Assembly: GCA_029465975.1 (NCBI GenBank)
Contig: CM055761.1
Location: 2,300,758 to 2,364,757 of the forward strand
DNA: 64,000 bases
Source: Dallia pectoralis
Taxonomy: Eukaryota > Chordata > Actinopteri > Esociformes > Umbridae
Direction: 5' to 3'
Positions within the stretch are counted from its first letter, which is position 1, and every line of letters begins with the position of its first letter. The notes beneath the pieces are model-generated. The model had not been told where the DNA came from. It ran no database searches and saw nothing but the letters and a program-made list of their open reading frames with translations. Shown piece after piece: positions 46,192 through 59,480 of this stretch. Made by a program: the position numbers and the translations under genes.

Positions 46192-49100
46192 GTTGAAAAG
46201 GGGTTGGTTTAAAGTCCGGGTAGATCAATCAATCGATCTAGCCAGATCTTAGCCTGCATGCCTGTACTGTGTCACAAATGGCACCCGATTCTGAATTTCG
46301 AATATTATTTTGTGGTAAAGCAGTGCACTGTAACAGGAACAAGGGCGGCACTGACTGACTGACTGAAGGCGGCTCTGACTGACAGGAAGGCGTGTACCGA
46401 AACAGAAACTGTGTAATTTCTGTGGTCTGTAGTGAGATGCCTCTCATCAACCAGGCCTGGGACTTGGCTTAGCCGGGGACTTGGGAGAGTGAAGACCACA
46501 ACCGGTTAAGTGATTAGCAGACGGTGTGGAATAGTGGTTAGGGTGAGGAGGTTAGCGTAGCCGAAACACGCCTGTATGGCCGCCACAGGGGTGCAGGGGG
46601 GGACGAGGAGTCGGAGAAGAGGACTAGGGAGAGTGATGCAACAGACAAGAAGTACAGAGGAAACGGGAACTAAGGGACTGTGTGGGGTCCAAGGGACAAA
46701 GAGAGGAGAGCAATGGTGGGGAGAGTGGAGAGAAAGTGCCTTTCCACCTTGTTTTACGGGGTTGGGGTGGGTGGTTTGAGGATGACATTGGACATGCTGT
46801 GATACACAGAAAACACATTATCCCGGCCAATAGGAAAAGCAGACTGGGAGACGTTCACAGACACCCACTGGGAGTTGGTTGCCAACAGAATTCCCAGGAT
46901 GCACTCTGCCCTCCAAATCATACTAGGATGTTGAACATTTGGCTAGAAGTGCCTTTTACACTTTGAATGAATATTTTTGGAACGGATGACAAATGTATTT
47001 CCTTCACTAACAAATGAAGGTGAATATGATAAACATTTAGGTAAACGTACCGTATTTCGTTCGTTCCATGGACAGTGTCGTTACACGAAGAATCATCAGA
47101 GAAATGCCTAGAACTTTTTGGAAAGTTGTTTTTCATTCATGATTTGTTTTCCCGTGTATTGCAGAAGTCAACCGAAGCCACAAAATCAAGCCTGTGTCAA
47201 CTCACGATACACGGAGGCATCAAACCCTCATGTCTCTAACCGCTACACATAAATTACCTAAACTGACGACTGGTGTAAAATAGTTTATGGTTTCCTGAAC
47301 ATCCGCAATTAGCAGTTCGGGAAGACGCGGAGCGGAGCGATGCTTCTGTCTGTACTCGTCAAAACAAAAATGTATTTCCATGATACAGAATGGAATAAAA
47401 AAGTACTGGAAATTAACTCAGTCAGCAAGTTAAGACCTTCCGCTCACTGCGTGTTCAGACTTTAATAAAAAATGTAGTTTCCACTTTTTTCCTTCCTGTG
47501 TTTTTCCCTAAAGGGTTAGTTTTGCTGTGGCGTGGCATTAGGAGGAAATAGGATACACCAGACAATGGATCAACATGATAATGATTATGTTTATTATTTA
47601 TTATTTATAGCCATTCACTTTGACATATTTCAACTGAAAAAGGTATTGCACTTCAGAGTCGATAAAGTAATTACAGTTTCACTTCAATGTTAGACACGGT
47701 TCCTTAAAGCAATTGTGCAACATTTTTCTCTGAACTACAAACACACTTGCAAAGACTCTCAGACAGGATGACTTGAAAGGACGTGTTCTTAATCTCTGGT
47801 GATATCGATTACCATGCAAGTACTATGAACTTGTTGTGTGTTTGACAATGAGTTCAATATCGAAACGGGACATAATTGAACTGCGAATATGGCTAATTGA
47901 CAATCAGGCGAGTGAAGAGAAGCTACCAGGGTTATAGAATAGATTTTATTCTTTTAAAGACGATGTCGGCATTTGACAGAAGAGTGCCACTGTCAAAAGA
48001 CATCTGGATGGTTGCCAACGTTTTTATTAACACAACATGTTCTGCTGTTCTGTCACACATGTAATGATGCCTGAGGCAAAAGTTAACTTTTTCCACGTTT
48101 TCACCGAACAGGGATTACAGCACGAGATGGTGGTGACCTCAGCACTTGCTTTGAAGACAACGGGAAATGGGCATAGTGGGTAATTACAGAGGAACCGCTT
48201 GTCTTCTGGCCAAAGTGGCTGGTGTCCATTTATGTTTCCCTGCGTTCTGATCCGCTGGTGAGGGATTGCGGTTTTATTGCAACAACGGGTCTTTCTCGGT
48301 CGTCTAGAGCTACGGGTCTGTAGTAAAACGTTGTGTCTCGCCATGTAAAGCTGCTCGCAAATTTTCTTAAACAGTGTTTGCTTTGCCGGTTAAATTGCTG
48401 ACCAACAATATTAAATGATTTGGTGAGAATAAAACAAAAACAGTTTTACGTGAGTCTAAATTTGCTCATGTGAATTAGCATGCTATTAGCATGCTATCTG
48501 ATGGAAACCCACTGGCTGTGGTGTTTTCTGTGGGACTGCCTCTGGTGCACAAGTTCTTCTGCAGTATTGGTTGGAATCTGTCCTACTTCTCTTTCAGTCA
48601 AAACTCTGGTCTATCTCCTTACTTTCCTGTCGAATAAAGCATTTGAAGGCCTGGAAACGTGTGTATAGACATCTAGAAAGACAGAATGGTGGGAAGTGAT
48701 GTTGTGGTGAAGTAAAATAAATGAGCTCTCTGATAACCGTTTTGCTATGATCTTATGTAGTTGGATAGTAATTTTAGTCATCGTGGTACACATATTATTT
48801 TAATGAAATGTGTATCTTCTGTCTGGGTGAAAACTGTAGGTAATAAGATGGCTGCCTTCTATGCCATTGAAAAGGAAATTGGCATCCTTCAGACCACTTC
48901 CTGGCGTAATTACCTTAATGGAGCCTCGGTGGCTCAGGGGGAAACCTTATGCTTAGCATGGCCCAACATGGACTTAACGGCTTTGAGAAAGCTCCTAACC
49001 TCCACCCAGCCTAGCCAGACAGACTGTCCTAAACACGAACTAGACTATGCCCAAAGATGAAAGAAAAGTGTTTAGAGTCTGTCATGCTTCTGCCTTCTTC

Positions 49101-49255
49101 CCCAAGCTCTTAATGATCTCTGTACGCCACCGTGGTAATCTGTCTACATGTGTTCTAAGTCTGGGACGACTTCGCTTCTTATGACATCAACAAAGTCTCG
49201 TCATCTCTTGGCAGAATCTCTCTCCGTTATAAAAATAGCATATCGAATAGAATTT
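46192..49255. other. Spacer with no gene recognised
   Basis: About 3 kb without supported coding sequence. The G-rich part at 46560-46720 gives open frames on both strands that look like chance. A segment at 48925-48960 (GCCTCGGTGGCTCAGGGGG) faintly resembles a tRNA-type A box but has no B box. Confidence 0.5.
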
Positions 49256-49261
49256 CTTTAT

Positions 49262-49690
49262 ACACCGATGAGCCTAAACATTATGACCACTTGGAGTTGA
49301 AGCGGCTGGTGAAACATATGTGTTGAAACGGATAGAAATTACAGGTGAGAGACTAAACCGATGAGCCAAAACATTATGGAGGTTGAAGCAGTGGAAGAAT
49401 TTCGTACGGTTCGATGAGTCCCGTTCTTTTTACGCAACGGGGACGGCCGTTCACCGGGGGCAGCGTCGGCACCAGGATGCATTGTGGGAATGCGACTAGA
49501 GTGGGAGTAGCGGCTCTGACTGGAATGTCAGGGGGAGGTCGGCATCACAACAGGTCAAGTTCAGGACGGGGGAGCCAGGTTCGTGGGAGCAGCGGCGGCT
49601 CAGAGCATCACTACAGGCCGCTGTTTCACGGTCGGAGACCCGCCCCAGGGGAGAGTTCACACCGGCACGCGACCGCCTCTCCCGCAACAT
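49262..49690 (+). mobile_element. Degraded Tc1/mariner element
   Basis: An end-like sequence (CCGATGAGCCTAAACATTAT, repeated as CCGATGAGCCAAAACATTAT at about 49360) is followed by remnants of transposase code: GGTTCGATGAGTCCCGTTC (FDESR) near 49408 and GGCACCAGGATGCATTGTGG (WHQDALW-like) near 49467. The middle of the gene is missing and frames are broken, so this is an inactive relic. The right border is uncertain. Confidence 0.7.
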
Positions 49691-51046
49691 AAAATGGAGG
49701 GGAAATATTTCACAGGTCGACCTTGAACACTTGGCCGTCTTACCGCTTCAGAGTAACCCCGCATTTTCACTCTGTCCCCTTAGCCATGCCTTTCTCCGTC
49801 TCATCTGTGTCAGCCACGTGGTCTCGGTTAAATATGTGGAATTGTGATGATATTAGAGAGGATCGTGAAGGGCCTTTAAACGGTTAGAGCTTTCAGACAC
49901 GGGTGGTAGAAACGGTCAGATTAGATTGCATCACGCCCGGCCACAATACACCTGAAACAAATGTTAAATTGGGGAGGTGTACTCTGGAGAATGGAGCATA
50001 TCTGGAAACACACACGGCCATACGGAGGCACACACACACGTAACCAGTAGGGAATACTGAGGCAAGAAAATCACATTGGAAACGAAGAAAGAAGAGATTA
50101 AAGAGGAAAACAGCCTCATGTGTTATAGATATATATTGGCAACCTCAGAATATATCCGCAACCTCAGAATATATCCACAACGACTAGTTCGGAAATTGCT
50201 GTCTGACGAGAACAATCCTAGTTAATATTAACGGAATCCCTTAACGACTGTCAGGCACCTAACTGAAGCTAATTGGTGGAACTACTGGCAGACGTGACAC
50301 ACAGATCATCACCCTGGTGTGTCACATAATCCGCTCTGTTCCATAGCGTCACGTAAGCATTTGACAATGGGGCACCGTTTGTCCCCCCCTCCTGCATACT
50401 GCGTCTGTCAACGCAGCTGTCCTATCCGCACGGCCCGTGTCAGGGCCCTGGGCTAAAATAGGAAATAGCCTGTCCTCTACGCTTCTATGTGGTCCTGTTG
50501 CCCGGTGATCCATGGCTCTGCCATCTGTCCCGTTTGACTGGAAGGTGGGTTTAAAAAAAGCCAGACTCCATCCCTCGCCGTGACCCGTGTGGTGGGACCC
50601 GTCTTCGGTGAACACTCTCGGAGGGAGGGATATCGTCTGAGCCTGGAGTGGTCGACCGTCTCACAGACACGTCTCTGGGGCCAAAGCATGACCAGGTAGA
50701 AATAGACAGTCACAGGGAGATGTTGTGTCTTCTACGGGGACCGATCGCCTGATGGAAACCTTAAAAAAAGACTGGCGAAGAAGGATTAAGCCGGTAATAG
50801 CCGGGTTCTGTGAAGGATATGGGCTCCCTTGTGATGCCAGTGAAACCAAATTCCATTAGAATATAAATACTTTCATTGCCACTTGTTAAAGGCTTTCCAT
50901 GAGTGCATCTTACTAAAGAACAAACAGCTGGCAAAGGATGAGTGCTGTGAACTCATTTAAGTAGTTGCAAAGATACTACACACACTTAACGGCCCAAAGA
51001 TACTACACACACACACACACACACACACACTTAACAGCCCAAAGAT

Positions 51047-51089
<43 letters not shown>

Positions 51090-52680
51090 AATAGCCCAAA
51101 GATAGCACATACACACAAAAACAGAGTCCCATGCAACTAAATCTGTCAACAATTTGCGACTGTACAGCCTGTGGCACTTTGGATGTTTAGGAATGTAGAA
51201 CGGTCCAAAACACACCCAGCCCGTCCTCCATGACATTAAACCCACATCCTCCCCCAGTACAGTTGTGTTTTTCATATCGTTGCAGTGAGTTTCTGAATAG
51301 CTTCCCGTACCTACAGGCCACAGTGTCAGAAACACACAACTGGACCGGACCACTGGAACACAGAAAATCTTGTTGTGTTCTGCACATGGTCTTGGAAATT
51401 GACAAAGATGATCATGAATAGACGTGAGCAAAAACCTTTTAACGACCTCTTTTACCTCAGGAGTGTAGGACGACAGTATGTCTGTAAGATCAGCAAGACA
51501 GCCACATAACCCAGTGATAGCAGGGTCATCTGAGAGACATCTCTACATTGGACGTGGGGTCATCCAGGAGACATCTCCCCATTGGACGTGGGGTCATCTG
51601 GGAGACATCTCTCCATTGGACGTGGGGTCAATTGGACAGTCCACCTGCTGTTGCTAACCACATTGCCGGTGTAACTGACAGGCATTAACACCCTGCTAAC
51701 AACGTGCTCTTGCGGGTTACACACGCTGCGTTGCATACGGAGGCAGTGTATACAGTCATGCTGTGCCCTGCCGTGTCTGTTCTGGTATAAGGAGGCCCGT
51801 GCTAACTGGTATTTACTCAAGCTCGGCATTATAACCGCATTATAACCGCATTATAACCGTGTTGGGTACTCTGATACATCCCAGGTTTTATGCGTTATTT
51901 TTCCTTCTCTCCTGAACTCACACACACACACAGGCGTCTTTATCTCTCGCTGTGCATCTCTTTCTCCCTGTCTCTAACTGGCTAATTTCACTCTAAATAA
52001 CGTCACCACAGGGTCCAGTGGTTAAGCCGCTGCTCAGAGATTGATTCGCCGTTGGAACCCACTGGTTTGGTTTATGAACTTAGCTGGAAAATAATCGGTC
52101 GGCCGTACACTTCGCTGAGCACACCTAATGAGTCAGACAATCTAATCTCTACGTTTTCAGTGTCCAGTGTGTGAGATATGTCAAACACCTTTCAGACTTA
52201 ACTGTTGCAGATGTGAGCTTTGGACACGTACTTTACTCGAGGCTCAGTATCTTCCTCAGAGAAATCAGGATGAGGTATGTACTGTAGGACTTCCGATTAT
52301 TATGATTGACGCTGGCTGATGGTTATTTGAGCAGAAGTCTCTGTGTAAGCAGAGTGCAGGCGGTCATTAATGATTGTCAGGGAGATTTGTAATGGGGTGG
52401 CCAGGGATTACCCCTTTGATCTACAGACCATGTCCACTCCTGAGACTGTCTGCCTTCTCTTCCCAGACAGGTGCACTGTGCGCCCCCCGCCCCTCCCCTC
52501 CCTAAAGCTCTATTTGCCCCTGAGGTGTGAAGTCAAATGAACCTTCAGTACCCCGTCTGACACTTGTCAGAAGTGTTACCGGGGTACCTCCGCTCTCTGA
52601 GACAGAACGCTCTCCCCGTTTGGGTGACCCACATTCCTGTGAGGAGAAAGTATAATCTGTGAAAGTTTAGCAACACTGTT
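49691..52680. other. Spacer with CA microsatellites and short tandem repeats
   Basis: No gene is supported. Two CA runs at 51008-51030 and 51052-51087 are separated by copies of the same flank (TTAACAGCCCAAAGATAGCA), another case of duplication including a microsatellite. Three copies of a 38-bp unit (GGACGTGGGGTCATC type) lie at about 51540-51632. Confidence 0.5.
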
Positions 52681-52686
52681 TTATAC

Positions 52687-53134
52687 AGAGAGGAACACGG
52701 CAGAGAGAAACACGGCCGAGCGAAATACAGCAGAGAAAAACACGGCAGAGAGAAACACGGCAGAGAGAAACACGGCAGAGAGAAACACGGCAGAGAGAAA
52801 CACGGCAGGGATAAACACGGCAGGGATAAACACGGCAGGAATAAACACGGCAGAGAGAAACACGGCAGGGATAAACACGGCAGGGATAAACACGGCAGAG
52901 AGAAACACGGCAGAGAGAATCACGGCAGGGATAAACACGGCAGGGATAAACACGGCAGAGAGAAACACGGCAGAGAGAAACACGGCAGAGAGAAACACGG
53001 CAGGGATAAACACGGCAGAGAGAAACACGGCAGAGAGAAACACAGCAGAGAGAAACACGGCAGGGATAAACACGGCAGAGAGAAACACGGCGGAGAGAAA
53101 CACGGCAGAGAGAAACACGGCAGAGAGGAACACG
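52687..53134. repeat. 15-bp minisatellite, about 29 units
   Basis: Units are CACGGCAGAGAGAAA and CACGGCAGGGATAAA in a mixed, partly patterned order, with a few single-base variants at the left end. The unit length is a multiple of three, so an open frame of hydrophobic pentapeptides (FLSAV, FIPAV) crosses the minus strand. No start context, splice sites or homology support a gene. Confidence 0.97.
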
Positions 53135-53464
53135 ACTTGTTTAGTAAACAGTTACAGTGACGGCTCCTGATTGGATGTGTAGTAGGAGAGGTGTCAAATT
53201 GTTACACTATTTTTACATCATGCATATTGCAACCTTCAATCTCAGTAATCAGTTACTGGTCAAATATACAACACATAAGCTAGTAATCTTTTACTCTGTT
53301 AACATGCATTCAGGCAAGCATTTGTTTATCAAATAGACATCAACGATTAAATATCCATCGCAATTTACACTGCATACTATAAAATTACACAAACACTCAG
53401 GCAATCTCATGGTAACATCTGCTGTATCTTCTGTACCACAATCATTGTTGACTTGCATCACTAA

Positions 53465-54120
53465 AGACAAATATGCTCTGGACAGATAAATTGTAGCCGG
53501 AGTTCTTTGGCCACAATGGCAAAATCAATGTTTGTTGAAACAGTTTCAACGTCTGTGCAAAAGAAGGAGCTCTAATCAACCAAAAGCATGGAGGCGGTGA
53601 CATTATGGTTTGGGGCTGCTTTGTTGCCTCAGAGCCAACTTGGCATCATTGAGTAAACAATGAAAAACATTTTGTACCACAGAATTCTTGAGAAGAACAT
53701 GTGGCCATCTGTCAGAAAGCTAAACCGAACATAGATCTTGCCACTGGACAATGATCCAAAACACACAAGCGAAGCTACGACACAACTGCTAAAACAGAAG
53801 ACATGGAAGTTTACGGAAGGGCTGAGTCAAAGCCCAGCTCTAAATACTATCAAAATGATGTGGGGAGACATGTGTCCAGACGTAGACGTGTGTCCTGCTT
53901 GCTGAAGAGTTGAAGATGAGGCAGAAAGTCCACTTAACAATATTTATTGTTGTTATTCCAACTACTGGGCTAGAGGTATCTATTTCTCTGCTCTTTGAAT
54001 TTCTGTTAATTTTAATTAATAAATGAAATATCTTACTTTTATTTTTTACTGTTGCCGTGAAGATTAGCATATCCATTATACAAATACGCAATTTTCCAGG
54101 GGGTGTACTTAATTTTTCAC
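53465..54120 (+). mobile_element. Degraded Tc1/mariner element
   Basis: Relic of transposase code on the plus strand: CATGGAGGCGGTGACATTAT with TGGGGCTGCTTTG (the M-V-W-G-C-F region) near 53587-53625, and GGACAATGATCCAAAACACA (D-N-D-P-K-H) near 53747. A stretch with GGGGGTGTACTTAATTTTTC near 54100 is a usual 3' end. Frames are broken in several places. Borders are approximate. Confidence 0.8.
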
Positions 54121-55654
54121 ATGCATCTCAGCAGACTGCAGTTACTCCCATTTTACTTCACAGCATTCACTCCTGAAATATGGTTTATAGAAATCTTCAA
54201 TATGGGTTTTACAATTTATCTTGGCATGCAGACAGGATTTGGTGGCAAGTTTTTCTGCTAGGATTTGTTGCGAGAAAAATGTAAATCACGGGGCTTAAGT
54301 GGCGTTTGAGCTATTCTTGTCTAAAGCCCAAAATAAATATAGATCATAATCAGGTCATTTCTGAGAGTCCCATAAATGCTGCGTTTTCAGTACTACAGTC
54401 CCATACTGTAGTACTGACACAATTCCCATATTTTATTCTGTAACATTCACAGAAGTCCAGCTGTCTATGCTCTGGCTGTAGCATGTGTTAGCATGAGCAC
54501 TAATACCAACCTCCAATTCTCTATCAAGAGCTTGTTATGGAAGTTGTTTTGAATTATGTTTTACATTTTTTTCTCAGATAAAAGCTTTGGTCTGTCTCTG
54601 AGGTGGCTGTCTAAGTATTGGCTCTGGTTTTCTAATACAAACAAGTTCATGGAAATGTTTTGTGGAAAAAGTTGCAAAAGTGTTGTTTCAGTGGTTCGTG
54701 TGCTTAAAGAAAATTGCAACATGCCGCATAAATGCAGTAGAAAGCAATGCAGTGTTTTTTTCTGCAATTGCTGCCAAATACAATTTGACAATAATATCTG
54801 CACAGTGCACTCTTTGTGCAGTTCAATAAATGTAATTGCACTGTGTATGTCACAGCAAGCTATAAAGCTGTTCTGGACCTAGGTAGTTATCTGTTGTAGT
54901 ATTTTGTCTTTCGCTGGCTTTGTCTTCTTCCTTCATCGAAGATTATAGAAGCAATTGCACATTATTCTGTTTATTCTGTCTGGGCCAACATGGCTGTGAC
55001 AATGTGGAAGTTGCAAATCCAGTCCAAATAAACCCATCATGGAGCCTATTTAAACCTATTCCACCTCAAAGTCATGTTAGGTGACATAAGCCCTGTTTTA
55101 ATTGCATTATTGTTGGTCATCAGGCCCATATCACTTACGTCAAATGAATGAGACACTGATGTCTACAATCCGTGATGTCACGAGTCAGTATTGGTGAAAT
55201 CCAACACCCTCTGGTATATTGGGATGAATAAGGATGGTTCCTCCTGCATCAGTGCAAGTCAAGGCACATACAGAAACCACAGCCTGGAGGAGGTTAACAA
55301 GCTGGCTCAACTCTGTCTGCTGGAGACCACTCAAAAGACAGCATATAACTCGGATTCCGACCAGCCGCATTGTATATACTTGGTTTAGATATTGCAATTG
55401 TTGGTGCATTGATCTGTAGCTGCAGTTTTCTGGTAGGAGAAAATAATCCGCGCACAAACTGCGAGGCAAAGCAGTTGTGAGTGGGGGGGAACTCGCTGAC
55501 TCCCTGGACTAGACACCATGAGGACATACTGAGGTGTCGGTGCTCGCTCGGTCCCGGTTTCTCTGGCTGCATGTAACTAATTGGGCGCTCATGCACCGGT
55601 GTCCTCCTCTGGCGTGGAATTCTGTTTTCACTCTGATCTCTGCTGCCTGGACAA

Positions 55655-55720
55655 ATGCAGACAAATGCATTTAGGAGCCCCACGGACCAGGAGTGGACAC
55701 GTTTCTCCTACAGCACTAAC
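55655..55720 (+). CDS. Weak candidate first coding exon
   Basis: An ATG opens 22 codons ending SYSTN directly at a good GTGAGT donor in phase 0. An in-frame TGA lies upstream, so the ATG would be a true start. The upstream 250 bases are richer in GC than the neighbourhood, as for a 5' UTR. I do not recognise the peptide. It could be joined in frame to the candidate exon at 61960-62030, giving more than 45 residues with a Pro-rich stretch (ELPPPAPVSMHYSAVYRR). Chance is a serious alternative. Confidence 0.2.
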
Positions 55721-58017
55721 GTGAGTAACACGCATCATCTGTGCGATGCTTAATGTGGTCATGCAAAAATGAAAAAAAATATATCGCAAATGCCGATATA
55801 TATATAGCCTATATAGGCCTATATGGCATTTGCATATATATGACCATATATATGGGGATATATAGGCCTATATATATATATATATATATATATATGGATA
55901 GGCAGTTTAAAGGTGCATTTCAAAACTATATCCTCTTCCAAAATAGTGGCAACTTGTTCTGACAAGCCTGTTGGTGGAGTCAGCTGAGCATAAGATTGTT
56001 GGCATTTTCCCAAGAGGACATTGACCGTTCTATAAATAATAGTATAGGCTATTGGATATAATTGTAACTTCATAGAAAAAGTCAAGCGTACGTTTTGGTT
56101 CAGGTGGTCGTTGATGGATGTTAGGAAACTTTAATTAACGTAATTGTGTTAAATGCAACATTCATCTTTCACTGGTAATGAAGCACCGGTCTTGGCTTTG
56201 ACCTTTCCTATCACACTTGAGATACTTATTGTGTCTGCTCGCTCTATGACATTATGTTCTGTCATTCTGTAGTGGTTTCGGTCAAGTTTAAATGCCCCCT
56301 TGGTATAAAGCATGCGAAATTAATTATTTGTGCACCTTAAACATTCTTGTTTTTGTGTAATTCGTCTAATTTCAGGCCAAACATTCAGACATTCAGAAAG
56401 CACTCAGAAACGTTGACAAAAAATTGAAGGCTTAAAAAAATAAATTCAAGTTCCACAAATTCTTTGGAACTTGTCCAGTTGGCTACAGATGACTGACCAA
56501 CGGATGCTCTGATTAAAACATTAAAAATATATATTTTATTTGCAGTTATGAAAATTCAGAGCCTGCATTGGACATTTAAAAAATGCAATATTGACTCTGT
56601 TATTACATTTGGCTGAAAGCGTTTTAAAAAACAACATTACCTTGGAAAACCACATTCTGGCAAGCTGGAGATATGGAGAACATGGAGAAACGTTACCATG
56701 GGACCTGGTGCCGATTATCATTGATTCGTTACACCAAAACCCAGTATGATATAAAACAATAAAGCCAGACACACTTACATTGTGTTTGCGTTATTCATTC
56801 ATCTATTGTGCATATCTCCCTTGAGACTAGTAAAGTGTAACAGAGGTGTGTCTTGTAGGATTCCCGTAAGTTTTAGTGTGAGAGAAGTTAGCGTCTGCTT
56901 CGCTGGCAGTGTGACATGCAGCCAGAGCAGATCTGTGGTTCCTGAAATGAGTGCATAGCGAAACAATCACCTTTATGTCTTCCCTTTCTCTTACATAGTT
57001 GACTAAGTGCTACAACGTCACATATCTGTTGATATTCTCCACCACCACTGAATAGTTTTATGTCATTGTTTATAAGCAGTGAAACGGCGAATAGCAAATC
57101 AGACAAAGCCTTCACAGTGTACGGGAGGGGGGAAGTGTCAGAGAGTGTGTAGGGACTTGAGAAGAATCTAGAACAGCCTACACATTGTTGAATCTGTCTC
57201 CACTAATCGCCCAGGCTCCTCTTCGGCCTAGAGTAATGGCCTTCCTCAGCGTGTGTCAATACTGGCGATAACACCCATTTAATAAAGTCGGACAGTTTCA
57301 CGTGAAGTGCTATCAGGTTAATCGTCGTCTGATAGGGGTCTGTCTGCGCGAGTGTGTCTGGACGTCCACACATCTGCGGTGCACTCGGAAGAAGGGCAAA
57401 CCAATAAACCCTGATGGGAGTTTACTCAGCCCTTTGTCTGCTTGCTGTCTTGTGGGCTGCGTCAATCTTTGCTTTGCTCCGCGATGACCTCTTGACACTG
57501 TGACCAATTATGAGTTTTTGTTGTTGTTGCCGAGACCAGACTAGTTTGTAAGCTTTGCGTTACAGCTTGCTATTTATATTGGACCCACACAGAGAGAAAG
57601 GCCTGACTCCAACTATAGCTTGAGCTCTAGGTTCAACCTAAGTTATACTGTGCTGGCTCTGAATATTCCTTTCAAATTGTCTTTTTTTTTGCACCGTCGC
57701 TGCCGTCAGGCTGGAGGTGATGTAAAATATGAAGACGTGTGAAATGCACTCCTTAGCCTGAAGGACTCCGAGCGTCTATGTTTCCCGGAAGACTGTGAAT
57801 GTGTGTTTAAAAACGCACCGTCTCAGAGTTTGAGATGCAAGTTGGATGAGTCAGGCGATGGAGGCACCTTCCAGGCTGACAGTTTGATGACCTTTACCCC
57901 TGTCACCAGTCAATCCCAGTCCGGCTTGGCAGGGATTGTTTGTACGGCTACATGTAGCGGATACTGTAATGTGTTTTATCAGCCTCTGGACATTAACCGC
58001 TAGCTACGTGCTGGTGA

Positions 58018-58160
58018 TCGTTTGGATGTGCTCGTTTGGATGTGCTCGTTTTTACTTGGTCGTTTTTACGTGGTCGTTTGGATGTGGTCGTTTGGATGTG
58101 GATGTTTGGATGTGGATGTTTGGAGGTGGGTGTTTGGATGTGGTTGTTTGGATGTCAGCT
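58018..58160. repeat. Imperfect 12-bp minisatellite
   Basis: About eleven imperfect copies of GTTTGGATGTGG, including CTC, TTTAC and GGAGG variants. Simple tandem sequence. Confidence 0.85.
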
Positions 58161-59023
58161 GTGATGGAGAAGATGCATCACTAGAATGCCTGTCTAGTGG
58201 AGTCATCACCTGGATACAGGTGGGCGGCTGGGTGCCAAGAGGAACGGATTTTGGCTACACATCAATAACTCATTCACACCGGAGAATGTTGTAGTGGTTC
58301 TTACGCTGACTGGAACATGTATGAACAGAACTCAGATATTACTGAGGAACACGCACATTAATTTCATTCATTGAACCTTACTTCAATTACATTTCGTTCT
58401 GATTATTTTCTTTGTGTGTAGCAATGTTGCTAAACATGCTAATCAAGGAGGAGCAATTAGTCTGCCAATTAGTCTGCAATTAGTCTGCCAATTCACTAGC
58501 AGGGCTCAAGACAAGCCAACGTGATGCTTGTTAGCATCATTTGGATATACTTCAAAGGACAAAAGCCATATTAACTTTCAGCATTAAACTCTGCATTTCC
58601 CTGGTTTGTTAGCCCTACTACCCATACATGCTCCTTGGATGAACTGAATGGTTTCAGTTTCAGTTACAGTTACAGTTGCTTTGAACATTGAACTTTTGAA
58701 CATTGAAGTTGTTTTGAACATTGAACTTTAAACTTTTCAAGTCATAGTTTATTTTTCTCGATTTCTGACTCGCATGGTCACACAGCGGTCTTGTGAATAT
58801 CGGCGTGAAGACAGAAACTTCGATTTTGGATGAATTCTGGTGTAGCATGACGAATGTCACTAATGTGATGTGGTTGGCAACCTTTTAGTTGTCGTAACCT
58901 TATACATTGAAAGGTTCTACTGATTGGCAGTGATTGGCAGCTTATTTATTGGAATGCGGTCTCACAGCAGGTCTTAGTGAGGGGTGAAGGGGTATGTTTG
59001 TGAGGAGACTTCAATGATCAAAT

Positions 59024-59480
59024 GGAGATTACTGGGGTGATGAAACTACAACAGACTACTGGGGTGATGAAACTACAACAGACTACTGGGGTGATGAAAC
59101 TACAACAGACTATTGGGGTGATGAAACTACAACAGACTACTGGGGTGATGAAACTACAACAGACTATTGGGGTGATGAAACTACAACAGACTATTGGGGT
59201 GATGAAACTACAACAGACTACTGGGGTGATGAAACTACAACAGACTACTGGGGTGATGAAACTACAACAGACTACTGGGGTGATGAAACTACAACAGACT
59301 ACTGGGGTGATGAAACTACAACAGACTACTGGGGTGATGAAACTACAACAGACTATTGGGGTGATGAAACTACAACAGACTACTGGGGTGATGAAACTAC
59401 AACAGACTACTGGGGTGATGAAACTACAACAGACTACTGGGGTGATGAAACTACAACAGACTACTGGGGTGATGAAACTG
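59024..59480. repeat. 27-bp minisatellite, about 17 units
   Basis: The unit ACTACTGGGGTGATGAAACT followed by ACAACAG is repeated nearly perfectly, with a C/T variant (ACTACTGG or ACTATTGG) as the only common difference. Its length allows open frames on both strands (TGVMKLQQT repeats on the plus strand). There is no homology or splice support for a gene. Confidence 0.97.

Larger units (their letters stand above)
54121..59020. other. Spacer with one weak exon candidate
   Basis: Mostly AT-rich DNA without recognised genes. It includes a palindrome-rich TA segment at 55780-55895, a 12-bp-type repeat (GTTTGGATGTGG) at 58018-58160 and short TTTGAACATTGAA repeats at 58680-58735. The only coding candidate is at 55655-55720. 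Confidence 0.45.

Noticed and set aside
46576..46830. Open frames in the G-rich stretch on both strands
   Set aside because: They are short and mutually antisense, with no motif and no splice sites of quality.
52681..53133. 150-codon hydrophobic open frame on the minus strand
   Set aside because: It is produced by a 15-bp minisatellite. A membrane protein is not supported.
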